Positions 1-10,345 of a DNA stretch of 64,000 nt are shown one piece after another. The notes beneath the pieces were generated by a model. That model was not told the origin of the DNA and made no database searches. It saw only the letters and a list, made by a program, of their open reading frames with translations. The stretch is from Furcasterigmium furcatum (Eukaryota > Ascomycota > Sordariomycetes > Glomerellales > Plectosphaerellaceae), in assembly GCA_001599815.1 (NCBI GenBank), contig BCIA01000007.1, positions 558,001-622,000 on the forward strand, written 5' to 3'. Every line of letters begins with the position of its first letter. Position 1 is the first letter of the stretch. Both the position numbers and the translations under genes were made by a program.

Positions 1-913
1 CGCCGCCACTGCGTTTGCGCCCGTCGCTTCGGCGATGCGCAGACGCGCGGAGGAGACGGCGGGGGCTGTGGCACCCTTGAAGGGCATCATGCCCAGGCCG
101 ACGAGGATGCAGGCCATCGTGCTCGCGGTGCCCATGACACCGCATGTGCCGGCCTAAGACAATGTCAGAATGTGAAGTGAGATTTCTCGAGTGGAAAACC
201 TACAGTTGGAGCCAGTTCCTCGTTGATGGCCGAGATGTCCTCGATGTCCATCGTGCCGGCGCGGTAGCTCGCCCAGTTGTTGCGGCAATCCGTACAGGCC
301 CCGATCCTCTCGCCCCTGTGGCTGCCAGGCATCATGGGCCCCGTGACGAGGTGCAGGATGGGCTTGTTGGCGGAGATGCCACCCATCAGCTGTGCGGGAA
401 CGGTCTTGTCGCATCCTGAAGAGGGCGTCAGATACCTAAAAACGGCCACTAAAAAGCGACCCCGGACTCACCTCCAATCAGCACGACGGCATCGCAGGGC
501 TGCGCCTTGATCATCTCCTCGGTGTCCATGCTCATCAGGTTGCGCAGGTACATGCTCGTCGGCGACGAGAAGGACTCGTGGATGCTGATGGTCGGGAAGT
601 CGATCGCCAGCCCCCCGCTCAGCTGCACCCCGCGCTTCACGGCGTCGATGAGCTGCGGGATATTGGCGTGGCACGGGTTGAAGCTCGAGTACGTGTTGAC
701 GATGCCGATGATCGGCCTCGAGAGCGCATCCTCGCTGTACCCGAGGGCCTTGATGAACACCTTGCGCAGGAAGAGCGAGAAGTGCGCGTCGCCGTAGGAC
801 GTGAGACTCTGCCGCAGGCCGGAGGCGTCAGGGGGGATCGGCGTCGAGAGGTCGTAGTCGTTGATAAGGGGCCGCTGAGTCCCCGAGGGAGCCGCGTCTC
901 TGTTGTCACTCAT
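1..913 (-). CDS. IlvD/Edd family dehydratase (sugar-acid type), 3' part cut off by window edge
   Basis: Start of an IlvD/Edd dehydratase, the family that removes water from dihydroxy acids or sugar acids using an Fe-S cluster. Exons 913-472, 415-204 and 153-1 join in phase and the frame is still open at base 1. Visible family motifs are IGGCDKTVPA (spans the first junction, cluster Cys), GACTDCRNNW and AGTCGVMGTASTMA (cluster Cys). The TDCR form, rather than the anabolic ILV3 form, and the absence of an obvious mitochondrial presequence point to a sugar-acid dehydratase (arabinonate/xylonate type) rather than branched-chain amino-acid synthesis; that subtype is inference. About 270 residues are seen of a usual ~590. 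Introns are 56 and 50 bp with GTGAGT and GTAGGT donors. Confidence 0.85.
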
Positions 914-1252
914 TTTGGCCGGCTATGAGAGGCAGAATCACTGAGATCAAGAATGAACGTGACGAAACTGAAAATCCCATGTTGCAACACATGCTCCTTA
1001 CATATTCCTCCCGTCACATTGGCCGGCGCCGATGCAGGGACCGAATCCGCCAGCGATGTCGTGATCGGCCTGCCCCCGAGGGGAACGAAGTGGGGCTCTC
1101 GGTGCCCATCGTCGGAGTTTCTCCGCACTACTTTTCCGAGCCTCGGATTTCATCCGCCAAGCGTGGTATCTTCCTTGGATTCACTATGCTTTCGGTTTAA
1201 ACTACGCTTTCGCCGTCTGCCGTCTGCCGAGGGGTCTACGACGACTACCGAC
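914..1252. other. intergenic, 5' flank of the dehydratase
   Basis: 339 bp between the dehydratase start and the carboxypeptidase stop, both minus strand. Presumably holds the dehydratase promoter; no clear TATA or other motif was recognised, and the open frames here are antisense extensions of neighbours. Confidence 0.6.
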
Positions 1253-3004
1253 TCAGTCCGAGTCCTCCGCCAGCTCCCTGAAGATCGGGTACTCGTCTCC
1301 GACACGCGCGTGGAGCAGCCCGAACGTCACGAACGACTCGGCCACCTCGGGCTCGAGGCAGATGAACGCCAGCGCCGCGTTCTTCTGCCGCGTGCTGACC
1401 CTGAAGCTGCCAGCCTTCAGATGCAACTCCTTCGAGTGCGCCGTCGTCGTCACGCGGTTCCTCACCAGGCCCTCGTAGAACGACGTCTCCAGCCGCGACG
1501 AGGTGATGTTGTACGCCTGCACGGTGCCCCGGTACTCGTACGGCAGGACCTCGACCTCCAGCCCCTGGATCGACAGCTTCTCGGCCAGGTCTGCGCGGTT
1601 GCGCGGGATGAGGTAAGCCTCGGGCCGCTCGCGGGTGAGGTTCGCAATGGCGGGGGACGACGACAGGAATTCCACGGGGACCTCGAGCACGGTGCCGTTC
1701 CTGGTGTCCACCATGGTGAAGGTCCTGTTGGTGCTCTCCTGGTAGTCGGTCAGGACGATGTCGTCGTTACCGTTGATGAAGTCCTCGATGCTGTCCTCGA
1801 TGGTCGACAGGACGTGTTCGGCATTCTCCTGCGCGATGTCGAGGATCGACTCGAGCATGACCAGGGCTGTGGCGACGCGGCGCTGGAAATGCTGGTCCGC
1901 CAGGCGGATACCGCGCAGCTCGACCAGGATGGCCACGGCTTGCGTCAGGCCATACGCATTGCGGCCAGAGGTCGGGCTCGTCACGGCCTCCTCGAAGACG
2001 ATGGGCGCTCCCAGCGTCTCGTTGGTCGCTCCGGTGACGTACGGGTTCCAGCGGAATCCCTGCGCTTCGAGACGCTCCCCGACGCCGGCGGAGAAGAGGT
2101 CCTCGGTCAAGTTTCGGATGTTCTCGTGCGTGTTGAGGTTACGGCCCGAGGCGATGAGCGCGTCCTGTCCGTGGCGGTACACGCCGCCGTAGATGCGGCT
2201 GGCCGTGTATTCGTGCATGTCCACGACGATGTGGGCGTTCCACGCGCTGATGAACTTCTTGATGTCGCGGGACTGCTGTCGAACAAGCTTGGTGTGCTCG
2301 CGGTTGGGGTCGATGTTGGTTGCCAGTTCTCGCTGGAAGCTGGGTCAGGTCAGTACATGTTCCGAGTGCATTAAGGGTTGACTCGGGATCTAGGGCGACA
2401 TACTAAGCAACACCATCGGGGTTGTATCGCGGAAGAACCAAAATGTCCATCTTCTCGAGAAGCGACGCGGTCCAGGTCTGGTTGGCATCCATCTTGCCGA
2501 GCAGGGCCAGGATGCCTTGGTCGCCAGCCGGCTCGTTGCCGTGGATGGCGCCCTGAATGTACACTCTCAGCTTGGACGAGCTGTTCGCGGCGGCGACAGT
2601 GCCCTGAGAGTCGCTGGTCAGGACCACATATGGCAGCGCCCGCCCCTCCTCGGACTGGAAGTCGGCCACATGGTAGTTGAACCAGTCGTTGCGGTTGGCC
2701 AAGGAGCGGATGAAGTAGTCTGTTGCCATGGTCAGCTGGGAGTGCACGGCAATGCGACAGGCCGGGACATACCGAGGGTAGCATCGTCCGTCGGGCCCGC
2801 TGTGCCGTTGGCAAAGCCCTCGGGAACAGTCTCGGGGTTGAGGAAGGCAGGGGAGAGCAGCTCGATGTCCACGTCCTCGTAGTTGCGAGACACGGCCTCG
2901 TTGTCACGCTCGACGGGAGCATGGTTCCAACCAAGCTTGGTCTGGGCCAGGGCACCAGAGGCGGAGCAGCCCAGGAGGGCAACGTTCAGTGAGGTCCAAC
3001 GCAT
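1253..3004 (-). CDS. secreted M14 zinc carboxypeptidase
   Basis: Predicted secreted metallocarboxypeptidase that trims C-terminal residues from peptides outside the cell. Exons 3004-2773, 2719-2404 and 2339-1253 join to 544 aa. A signal peptide (MRWTSLNVALLGCSASGALAQ) opens the protein. Zinc ligands are H137 and E140 in IHGNEPAGD (HxxE) and H225 in VDMHEY, the usual M14 HxxE...H layout. Near the C-terminus, LHLKAGSF and ALAFICLEPEV match the tail of this family. The exon 1-2 acceptor was chosen at 2720 (CAACAG) because it keeps phase; a nearer CAG at about 2733 would not. A TATA box lies about 85 bp upstream. The catalytic Glu of the C-terminal half was not assigned with certainty. Confidence 0.88.
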
Positions 3005-4870
3005 CTTGAGAGAAGTTGTCGCAGCAATTGCAGAACCACGGGGCGATCAAAGGATTCGCGACTCTGGAGTCTTCCGACGAGGGCCTGCTTTTATACCCGC
3101 ACTCCGTCACGTCCCGGTCTCTGTAGCCGGTGACAGGCATCGAGGGATCCTATCTCTCCTCGTCCACGTCCCACCGCCCATGACAACGTAGTATGCTCGA
3201 TAACGCGACCTTGATGTCCTTTCCAGTCAAGATCAGCATCGTCGCAGGCTTGGCAGACCATGGCGTCATTGATGCAGTTGTATCGACGCCGATAGCGCAT
3301 TGCGAAGCGGGCAGTGTATCGCATCCTGATGGAGTCGAGCCGGGATGCCTCTGGCAGAAAGGGAACCTTTGCAGCGAGCCCGTTCGTCACCCTGACAAAC
3401 AAACTGCTGGAGAGATCAGCGCCAGACCGAGTGAGGCAGGTGACAACTAGGAATATGGGGAAGACTAGCGGGGAGGTGAGGGGGAGGATTATCAACGGCG
3501 CCCCGCCGGCATTTGTTCCCTGATCGTCACGATGCGCCAAGGCCGAAGCGCCTCCGGAGGACGGAGAAGCATCATCGTGCGGACCGGGCTTCGGGAGGGT
3601 TCCGGAGGATAGACGAGGCGCCATGAATGGTGTCTCTCCTCCCTTCGAGGGTATTCCCGCCCCATGACATTTTCGGCTGCCAGATCATGATGTGGTTGTT
3701 GGAGTTGAGTCGTAGTCGAGGTTCACGGTGGCCAGTCGGACTTCCATGCCTTCGCCATGGGGCTGTCATTCCATTATTACATCCTCAACAGGTTTGAAAA
3801 AGTGGGAATATCTATGAACATATGAGCGACAACCTAAGTCATGGCATAGAGAGACTGACTGGCGTGTCAAGGCTTGACGCTTGCTTTGATAGCAAGACTG
3901 ACCAGATCTTCGAATAGGGGTCTCTCGGATGCTCAGAACCTTTGGCTCAGGCCCATCCAACCAAGAAGCACGCTGAGGTATATCAGGAGCTTGGAGCTGA
4001 TTGCTGGACGGCTTACACGGGGGCCATCCGAGGCCTACATCAAGCGAGAGAGCGGTGGCTGGAAACGCATGTGACGCGTCGTGGAGGAGCAGACCAGCAG
4101 GCCTCGAATTCAGAGGCCGTCATCTGTCTGTCCTTCGTCAATGAGCACAATGAGGCCATCTTGCTAACTCTGGAGCACGTCCAGATGATCTCCTGCGGCT
4201 TGTTGACCGGGTATCACGGGGGAGACGGCAGAGTTCATGGCCGAAGGAGGCTCTGTTGGTGTGGATTGTCTGGACGTGAATCTACAAAGCCCCAGGGAAA
4301 AGGCTGAAAGCAAGTACGGACTACAGGGCTCATATCACGTGTCTTTGGGCCGCCCGGTGTCGGTTTTGCGAGGTGCGAGGCTCGGGATGCTGAGGATGTC
4401 ACGGTTTGGGCTTCGCTCCTGCCGCCGCCGCTGAGTTCCGTCTGCCCTCAGGGCTGCTGGACGGCGGCAGGCGCACGGATTTTCGCACAAAATCCAAGGC
4501 AAGTTCGCACCTGCCGTGATGATGACGGCGTGTAGGGCGCCGCAGCGCCTTCCCATTTGGCCCTGACGGCGGTGCGAGGTTCGAAACTTCGGGGGGCGCC
4601 TCGCTAATACCGCCCAACGCCTGCAGCAACACCGAACTTTCGCCTGACTTTCCGCCTGATTTCCCGCCTGAGGCGATAAGGAGAAGCCCTCAGTTACTCT
4701 CTGAACGGAACGCGCCGCGCCTTTCACGTTGTTTCCTTCCTTTCTCTCCCACCGCCGTCCGATTTTCGCCCACCGACAAGCACTTTTGGTGATAGCCTCG
4801 CCCGCCGCAGACACCCAACTCACTCCCCCTTCATCTCTACCACCCAAATTCACACTCCTCATCACGCGAA
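3005..4870. other. intergenic, divergent promoters
   Basis: 1.87 kb between the divergently transcribed carboxypeptidase and the 450-aa gene at 4871. Contains the carboxypeptidase TATA box and, near 4700-4870, CT-rich leader sequence typical of fungal genes. Open frames at 3091-3624 and 4335-4865 (minus) have no recognisable domain and overlap promoter sequence. Confidence 0.6.
3089..3095 (-). promoter_or_regulatory. TATA box of the M14 carboxypeptidase gene
   Basis: On the minus strand the sequence reads GGGTATAAAAGC, 85-91 bp upstream of the chosen ATG at 3004. Position and sequence fit a core promoter; this also supports the start codon. Confidence 0.6.
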
Positions 4871-6411
4871 ATGGCCGGTCTTTGCCTCCCCACGCGTTCC
4901 GCCGAGAAGGACGACGTTCTCATGAAGAACGAGGTGGAGCTCCGGTGCTTCTTCTACGTCCCCTCCGCCCAGGTCAAGGGCTGCGAGGCGCGCATCCAGG
5001 AGGTCGCCAAGGACCTCCAGCAGGTCAAGGCCCTCGAGGAGTGGAAGTTCGCCGCCAACCTCGTCGCAAACACCAACTCCGGCCGCGCCATGACGCTGGT
5101 CAAGCACACGGCAAGTCGCGCGTCCGGTTCAGCACCGCTCGCTCCCCGTCTAACACGTGTCCGTCTCCCAGATCACCATCACCCACAAGTTCCGCCCCGA
5201 CGGCAACCGCACTGAGATCGAGGGCCACATGCAGAACTTTGCCGACATCATCGTCCTCGACAGGCAGGTCATGCGCATCATGTGGAAGCACGAGTCCTTC
5301 TTCTTCTGGCAGCTCCAGCTCGGCAACCAGAAGACCGCTCGCGCACAGGACATCTGGGGCTTCCGCGTTGCCCACTCCGACCACCGCAGGGGCCAGCACA
5401 CTGCCGCTGGCAATCTCATGAACTTCATCGATGAGGTGAGTCCGTGACCCATGAGATGACATGACCGACCCCGTCCCGGGCAACGAGCATGCTGACGCCG
5501 CCACCCTCATAGAAGAGCTGCTGCCTCTATCGCAGCCCCGACTGGATCGTCGCCAGGGACGTTGACAAGCACTTTGGCAAGGCCTTGCTCGATTACGGAT
5601 CGATCATCAAGAGAATGGCCACGACCTCGGATGCCATCGTCAAGATCTTCGAGACCGACTGTCTCGAGCTCATTTACGCCAAGCCCAAGATCATTGACAT
5701 GTATGTCCTCAACCAGGCTGGCTTCGTCCTTCTGAAGAAGAAGTGCGAGACGGAGCTCGGCATCAAGATCTCGCCCAACTGGGGCAAGTCTTCCGAGTCG
5801 GAGAAGACTCCCGGCGACGACGCCGACGGCGAGGAGACCACCACTCTCATCGGCAGCGACATCGACTCGCTCGACGAGAAGGAGGGCATCGAGATCATGG
5901 TCCCCAAGAAGCCCGGCTTCTTCAAGAGGCTCATGGACTCGCGCAAGGAGAAGCGCAAGGCCAATGCTCAGGAGGCGCTTGCCATCGAGATCAAGGAGCT
6001 CAGGACCAAGTTCGCCCGCAGTAAGTCATTTTCTGAGTCTGGCGTTCGACCAAGGCTAACCCCCGTGAAGGGTACCAGGACCTCCAGAGGCTCAAGCGCT
6101 GGCACCTGTTCTCCCTGAACCTGTACGCGCACCTCGGCTACGAGCACGCGGACCTCGTCCGTCTTCTCCGCGCCGCCGACCTCGAGTGCGGCTTCAACCA
6201 CCTCAAGCCCCTCCTGGGCAACTTCCAGGCCGACGTGTCGGGTCTCCTCGAGGACGGCAAGGAGGAGAAGACGCTGCAGGCGGGTCTCAACGCCGCCGTG
6301 GCCTCGTTCCGCATCGTCCAGGACAGGTACACTGCCGGTCTGGAGGCGCTCAAGAAGGACATCGCGCAGGCCATGCGCACCCAGGCGATCGGGAAGGGCG
6401 ACGGCAACTAA
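4871..6411 (+). CDS. conserved-looking protein of unknown function, 450 aa
   Basis: Not recognised. Exons 4871-5110, 5172-5435, 5513-6020 and 6071-6411 join in phase to 450 aa. The first intron has a GC donor (GCAAGT) with a normal CAG acceptor; the other donors are GTGAGT and GTAAGT. No signal peptide or transmembrane segment is evident. Residues ~20-170 are rich in aromatic residues and look folded (RCFFYVP, HESFFFWQLQLGN). An acidic, low-complexity stretch follows at ~270-300 (SSESEKTPGDDADGEE). The last ~150 residues are charged and probably helical (KEKRKANAQEALAIEIKELR). Start chosen at the first ATG after a CT-rich leader. The regular codon use and clean splicing argue for a real gene; the helical C-terminal half suggests a scaffold or adaptor, but that is only a guess. 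Confidence 0.8.
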
Positions 6412-7687
6412 GCTCGTGCGACTTCGGGCGCGCGTCGGCTGCCGCTGGACAGCTCTCTGGATCCAGGGCAGCAATCACAGCGGAGCACGGACGCAATTGC
6501 GCCGAAAAGGGGGAGATCTCTGGGATCTGGGAAATTTGCGTTGTCCGCCATGTTCGGAATGGCCTCACCTCAAAATCGAGTCTATGGGGACGGAATGATT
6601 TGGGGGATGCGGGGTAGCTCTGAGCACCACAGTGGACTGGACTTGCATGGACTGCGAGGGACATGGATGTGCCATGTGGAGACAACCAACGGTGGTCATA
6701 GTGGCAGTGACGGCGCGGCGACGTTTGGGGCTTACAAGGCTTGAATGTTGTTGTCGTCTCAGTCGCAAGCCAGGTAGTCTTCAATGGCATCCAAATCGTG
6801 ACAGCTGGTGAGCGCCACGTGGTGCCTGTGAGTGACTTTTGCGGTGGGCGCCCCAGGCTTCAGCTAAAGTAGTCCGAGATGACCTCTCTTTTCATCTGAG
6901 GGAGTGGAGGACAGCGCTTGCTGCACTTGCGATGGTCGTCGTTTGAGGGGCCGCCAACAAGGGCCAGAAAAGACACGCAACATGACAAAAGGGGAGAGGG
7001 ACATGAGCACGCCGGAGAGTCTTCATCCACGGTCCGGTCCGGGGTTGGAAGGGCAACAACAACAACCCGCCCGAGGATGGATGGTCAGGAGAACCGGAAG
7101 ATAAGCAACTCCTCGCCTCATGACATGACTGACAGGCGAGGCGGGACGGGAGAGAGAGACGGAGAGAGAGGGAAAGCGCGCGCAATCCGGGGAGGCGAAG
7201 CACCCCTGATTTGTTGCTGTTGGGATGAGCGCGTGGGCATGTCGCAGCGAGCGGCGCATTCATGGTCCGGGGCTGGTCTCCTGCTGCTGCCGCCGCCGCT
7301 GTCGCTGCCGCTGCTCGTGCCGCAGGTCTGTCAGGGTCGAACCGAAGAAAAGGTCGCGACCACCACACACCACAACTCCTTCTCAACAACATTACCCTCG
7401 CCACGCCCACATCATCCCGTTTTTCTGTCGCGAACAACAGAATCATCGTCGCCTTTATCTACTCGACACGCCTCTCTATTTTAAAACCCGCTCTCGGTGT
7501 TTTTAACCCCCCAAACGCGTGAGTTTTCCCAGAAATGCCCATCGCACCATCCCCTCCTCGACCGCGCAATCCTCCCGCAACCGCCGCCCAGCCTCAAAAC
7601 AAACCCAAAGCCAGCCATCTTCTGACCACCTCTCGCGCAGGCCATCCCCTCCTCTTCCATCCGAAGAACCCAGATACCCATAACAAA
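6412..7687. other. intergenic with GA-rich tract and CT-rich leader
   Basis: 1.28 kb holding the 3' end of the 450-aa gene and the promoter/leader of the Lys-rich gene. A GA-rich low-complexity tract sits around 7145-7180 and a pyrimidine-rich leader around 7360-7680. Long open frames here (6892-7446 minus, 6918-7484 plus) lie on low-complexity sequence and are not supported as genes. Confidence 0.55.
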
Positions 7688-8074
7688 ATGGCTCGCGAAG
7701 GCACCCGCTCCCAGACCGGCAACTCGCGCCCGCGCGTCTTCCAGCCCGTCGACACGGCACCGACTATCACTCGCAAGCCCGCCACCAAGACCAAGAAGCC
7801 TGTCACCTCCAAGGCCGCGAAGCCCGCCGGCGTGACCAAGAAGACGACCACCAAGAAGGCTGGCCCCGTCGCAAAGGTATGTTGCCCCCCGAGCTGCCTG
7901 GCATAAGGCGCCTCGCGAGGGCACCCGTGCTAACAACAACACCACAGGCCAAGGCCGCCGTCAAGAAGGTCGTCAAGCCCAAGGTACGCGATGCCCGGCC
8001 CCCTGAGTTCCCCTGCACACAAGCCTGACCCTCGACTCCTCTAGACCACCAAGGCCAAGCCTGTCGCCGCCTAG
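7688..8074 (+). CDS. small Lys/Ala/Thr-rich basic protein, histone H1-tail-like, 84 aa
   Basis: Exons 7688-7876, 7948-7983 and 8045-8074 join to 84 aa. The middle exon is only 36 nt. The protein is a run of KKTTTKKAGP- and AAVKK-like blocks ending KAKPVAA, very like the lysine-rich tail of linker histone H1, but without a globular winged-helix domain. It could therefore be a chromatin or nucleic-acid-binding small protein; function is not established. The ATG at 7688 sits in a good context (AACAAAATGGCT). An in-frame ATG at 7535 would add a 51-residue Pro-rich leader, which looks like 5' UTR. Donors are GTATGT and GTACGC, acceptors CACAG and CTCTAG. Confidence 0.7.
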
Positions 8075-8874
8075 AGGTCATCGCGCCGCTGCCATGCAAC
8101 GCGTTTCCCCCTTTCGGCGACCATCAGGCGCGCCTCGCGGCTGTCGCCGACCCCAGGAACACCTCCCCCGTCGTTTTCTTTATGCTGCCGGATACCTCTT
8201 CGTTTTGTCATTATTCTCTCGGTGGAATTGGTCCTGTTTCCGGAAGGGCGGGCGGCGTCTTGATCCCGCCACCCCGCGAGGGGGCGGGCAACACGTCGTC
8301 GTCGTCGTCTTCCTGTTCTGAGTGTTGAGCCCCCCAAGTAACACGACACTTGAGTGTTTGATGAATGCAACTGTTCTGATACTGTGTCAAGTCTCCCCGC
8401 GTGGTCACCCCGTGCTCGAAGGGACATGTTGCTGCTCCCCCGCCTCTCCCGTCTCCCTACTAACCCCAAGGTCCCCAAGGCGCACACTCGCTCCGAGCCG
8501 GCCTCATACTCCAACGAACCGGCTCCCTCGGCCGTACTCCAACTCAACCATCATCGACACAGCTGCCAATGATGGCCGCTGCTACCCCTCAGCTAGCTCC
8601 CATATGACGTTGCGTCCTCGCAACTTTGACAAAGCTAAACGGCCAGCTTCGAATCGGGAGTCATGTCGAACGGCTGACCCCTCACCCATCTGCCCAATCA
8701 GTGTATAAGTCGAAGTAGACCACGAGCCCGCGGGCAGCTTACAAAAGGGAGTCGTGTGCCCGGGGACGAGCGTAGCTGATCCTGTCTGGTGATGTTCCCA
8801 TCAAAGCGGCGTGAAGCATCATATTCCAGACCACTTTCAAACCAACCCACTCCCCATATCATCGCCGAATCATC
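8075..8874. other. intergenic
   Basis: 800 bp between two small genes on the same strand. A run of GTCGTC around 8298-8310 was noted. No domain-bearing frame seen on either strand. Confidence 0.5.
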
Positions 8875-9172
8875 ATGCCTGCCTCGGAGACCGCAAAGGC
8901 CAAATACCAGGCCGTCCTGGACAACCCTCTGCGGAGGGAGTCGATTTCGCGTACGTGCCGCGGGAAGCCCGGAATTCAGCTGATGTGACGCTCGATGCTG
9001 ACGCTTCACCCCAGACTACAAGAACCGCGAGGCCTCGACGCGAGCGCCCTCGACGGGCTCCCTGGAGACGAACATGGTCAGCCGCCGGCCGAGCTCGGGG
9101 AGCCAGACGATGGTGCACAAGCATCCTCTCCGGAACATGATCCGGGACTGGATGAACCGGCCGGCATACTGA
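8875..9172 (+). CDS. small spliced protein of unknown function, 77 aa
   Basis: Not recognised. Exons 8875-8950 and 9015-9172 join in phase around a 64-bp intron with GTACGT donor and CACCCCAG acceptor; a TGATGTGACG branch-like stretch lies upstream of the acceptor. The product starts MPASETAKAKYQAVLDNPL and ends RNMIRDWMNRPAY. It is hydrophilic, basic, Ser/Arg-rich in the middle (STRAPSTGSLETN), with no signal peptide or membrane segment. Neither exon is long enough to stand out as an open frame alone. The clean phase, a good initiator context (CATCATGCC) and a natural stop support it as a real small gene, but it needs transcript evidence. Confidence 0.55.
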
Positions 9173-10345
9173 GGGGCCGAGAGATCCGAGGGGCTAGGAT
9201 TCGAAGCTCAGTGAGGGAGAACGTGAAGGCGAGATTGTGTACTATCAGGTGAATGTGTAATATATGGCTGGCCGTTGACTCTCGCGAAGGAGCGGGTGTG
9301 GTACCCTGAGCCGAAGATACGGTGACTCTGTCAGTCATACAATCAAATAAGTACTTATCTCAAGGATAACACGGGATATAACCCGGATTCTCAAGCTCAC
9401 TGCCAATGCGTGCGCTCCCAGGTCGAAATGCTCCGGCGGTAACGACATGTTCGCCGCTGACCGCCCTTCGTCGACTGACCCTGGCAACCTGGATGCTGCA
9501 GGAAGAGGAGCACTGTCCCACCTCGCTGGCAAGCTGGGTGTCGATCCTTGCATCCGGGCGATCAATCCCGCCAGTCCGGCAGTTGCATCATATCATGATG
9601 AAGAGTTTGCAGTCGAGTTGCGAAATGCCTCCTTGCGAGAGGCTCGGTTGCCCATGGTCCCCGGCAGGAGAAACGGCAGCATGTCCCTTGGCAGGATTTC
9701 AGAAGTGCAACATCGCCGAAGAACCCGGCGCATGGCCCAAGCTTGCTCATCTGCCGTCGGACATGCAGGTATCGGCGGACGGATGGTCGTGATCCCGCCA
9801 CGCTGGATGTAACCCCCCAAGCACAGCAGAGGAATCGCGCCAAGAAGACGCCTCGAGACTCAGCAAGACGCTCTTTTCTGGCCTCGGCCGACTCGCAGGA
9901 CGTCGTTTGAGATGCGTACATCAGAGTCCGCCGTTCTCAGCTGCAGCCGGAAGCAGGGACAAGGGGCCAAGCCATCCGTCAGTGCGGACGGCCCCTATTC
10001 AGGCCGCCCCGGCGCATTGGCACGGAAAGCCCCTATTTGCGCCATTGGGGGCCCTCCCCCATGCAAACAAAGACGGACCAGGGCCAATGACATGCCCAGG
10101 CCGCGAGATCGTCCACTGAATGAGTCCGCTCGCGAGCTGGGGGCGGGGGTGGGAGGAGAAGAAACAAGCATTGACCTCTCCCAAGACGATGGGCTCTCAT
10201 AAGAGCCGTCGGGGTCACCGAGGGCCCGGGAACCAGGGCGGCGTCTCGTCCCTCCAGCACACATGCGTCCTCCCGACGACGGACGACGGACGGAAACCAC
10301 ACGGGCTCATGCTGCGCACGTCACACGCCGCCGCCGCCGCCCTGC
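9173..10345. other. intergenic
   Basis: 1.17 kb upstream of the LaeA-like gene. Several overlapping open frames exist in all phases because the sequence is GC-rich; none shows a domain, repeat or plausible splice pattern. Confidence 0.5.

Noticed and set aside
953..2374. 473-codon plus-strand frame
   Set aside because: Antisense to the M14 carboxypeptidase; it is a mirror of real coding sequence in GC-rich DNA.
3091..3624. 177-codon minus-strand frame between two genes
   Set aside because: Overlaps the carboxypeptidase promoter and TATA box; composition is not protein-like and no domain is visible.
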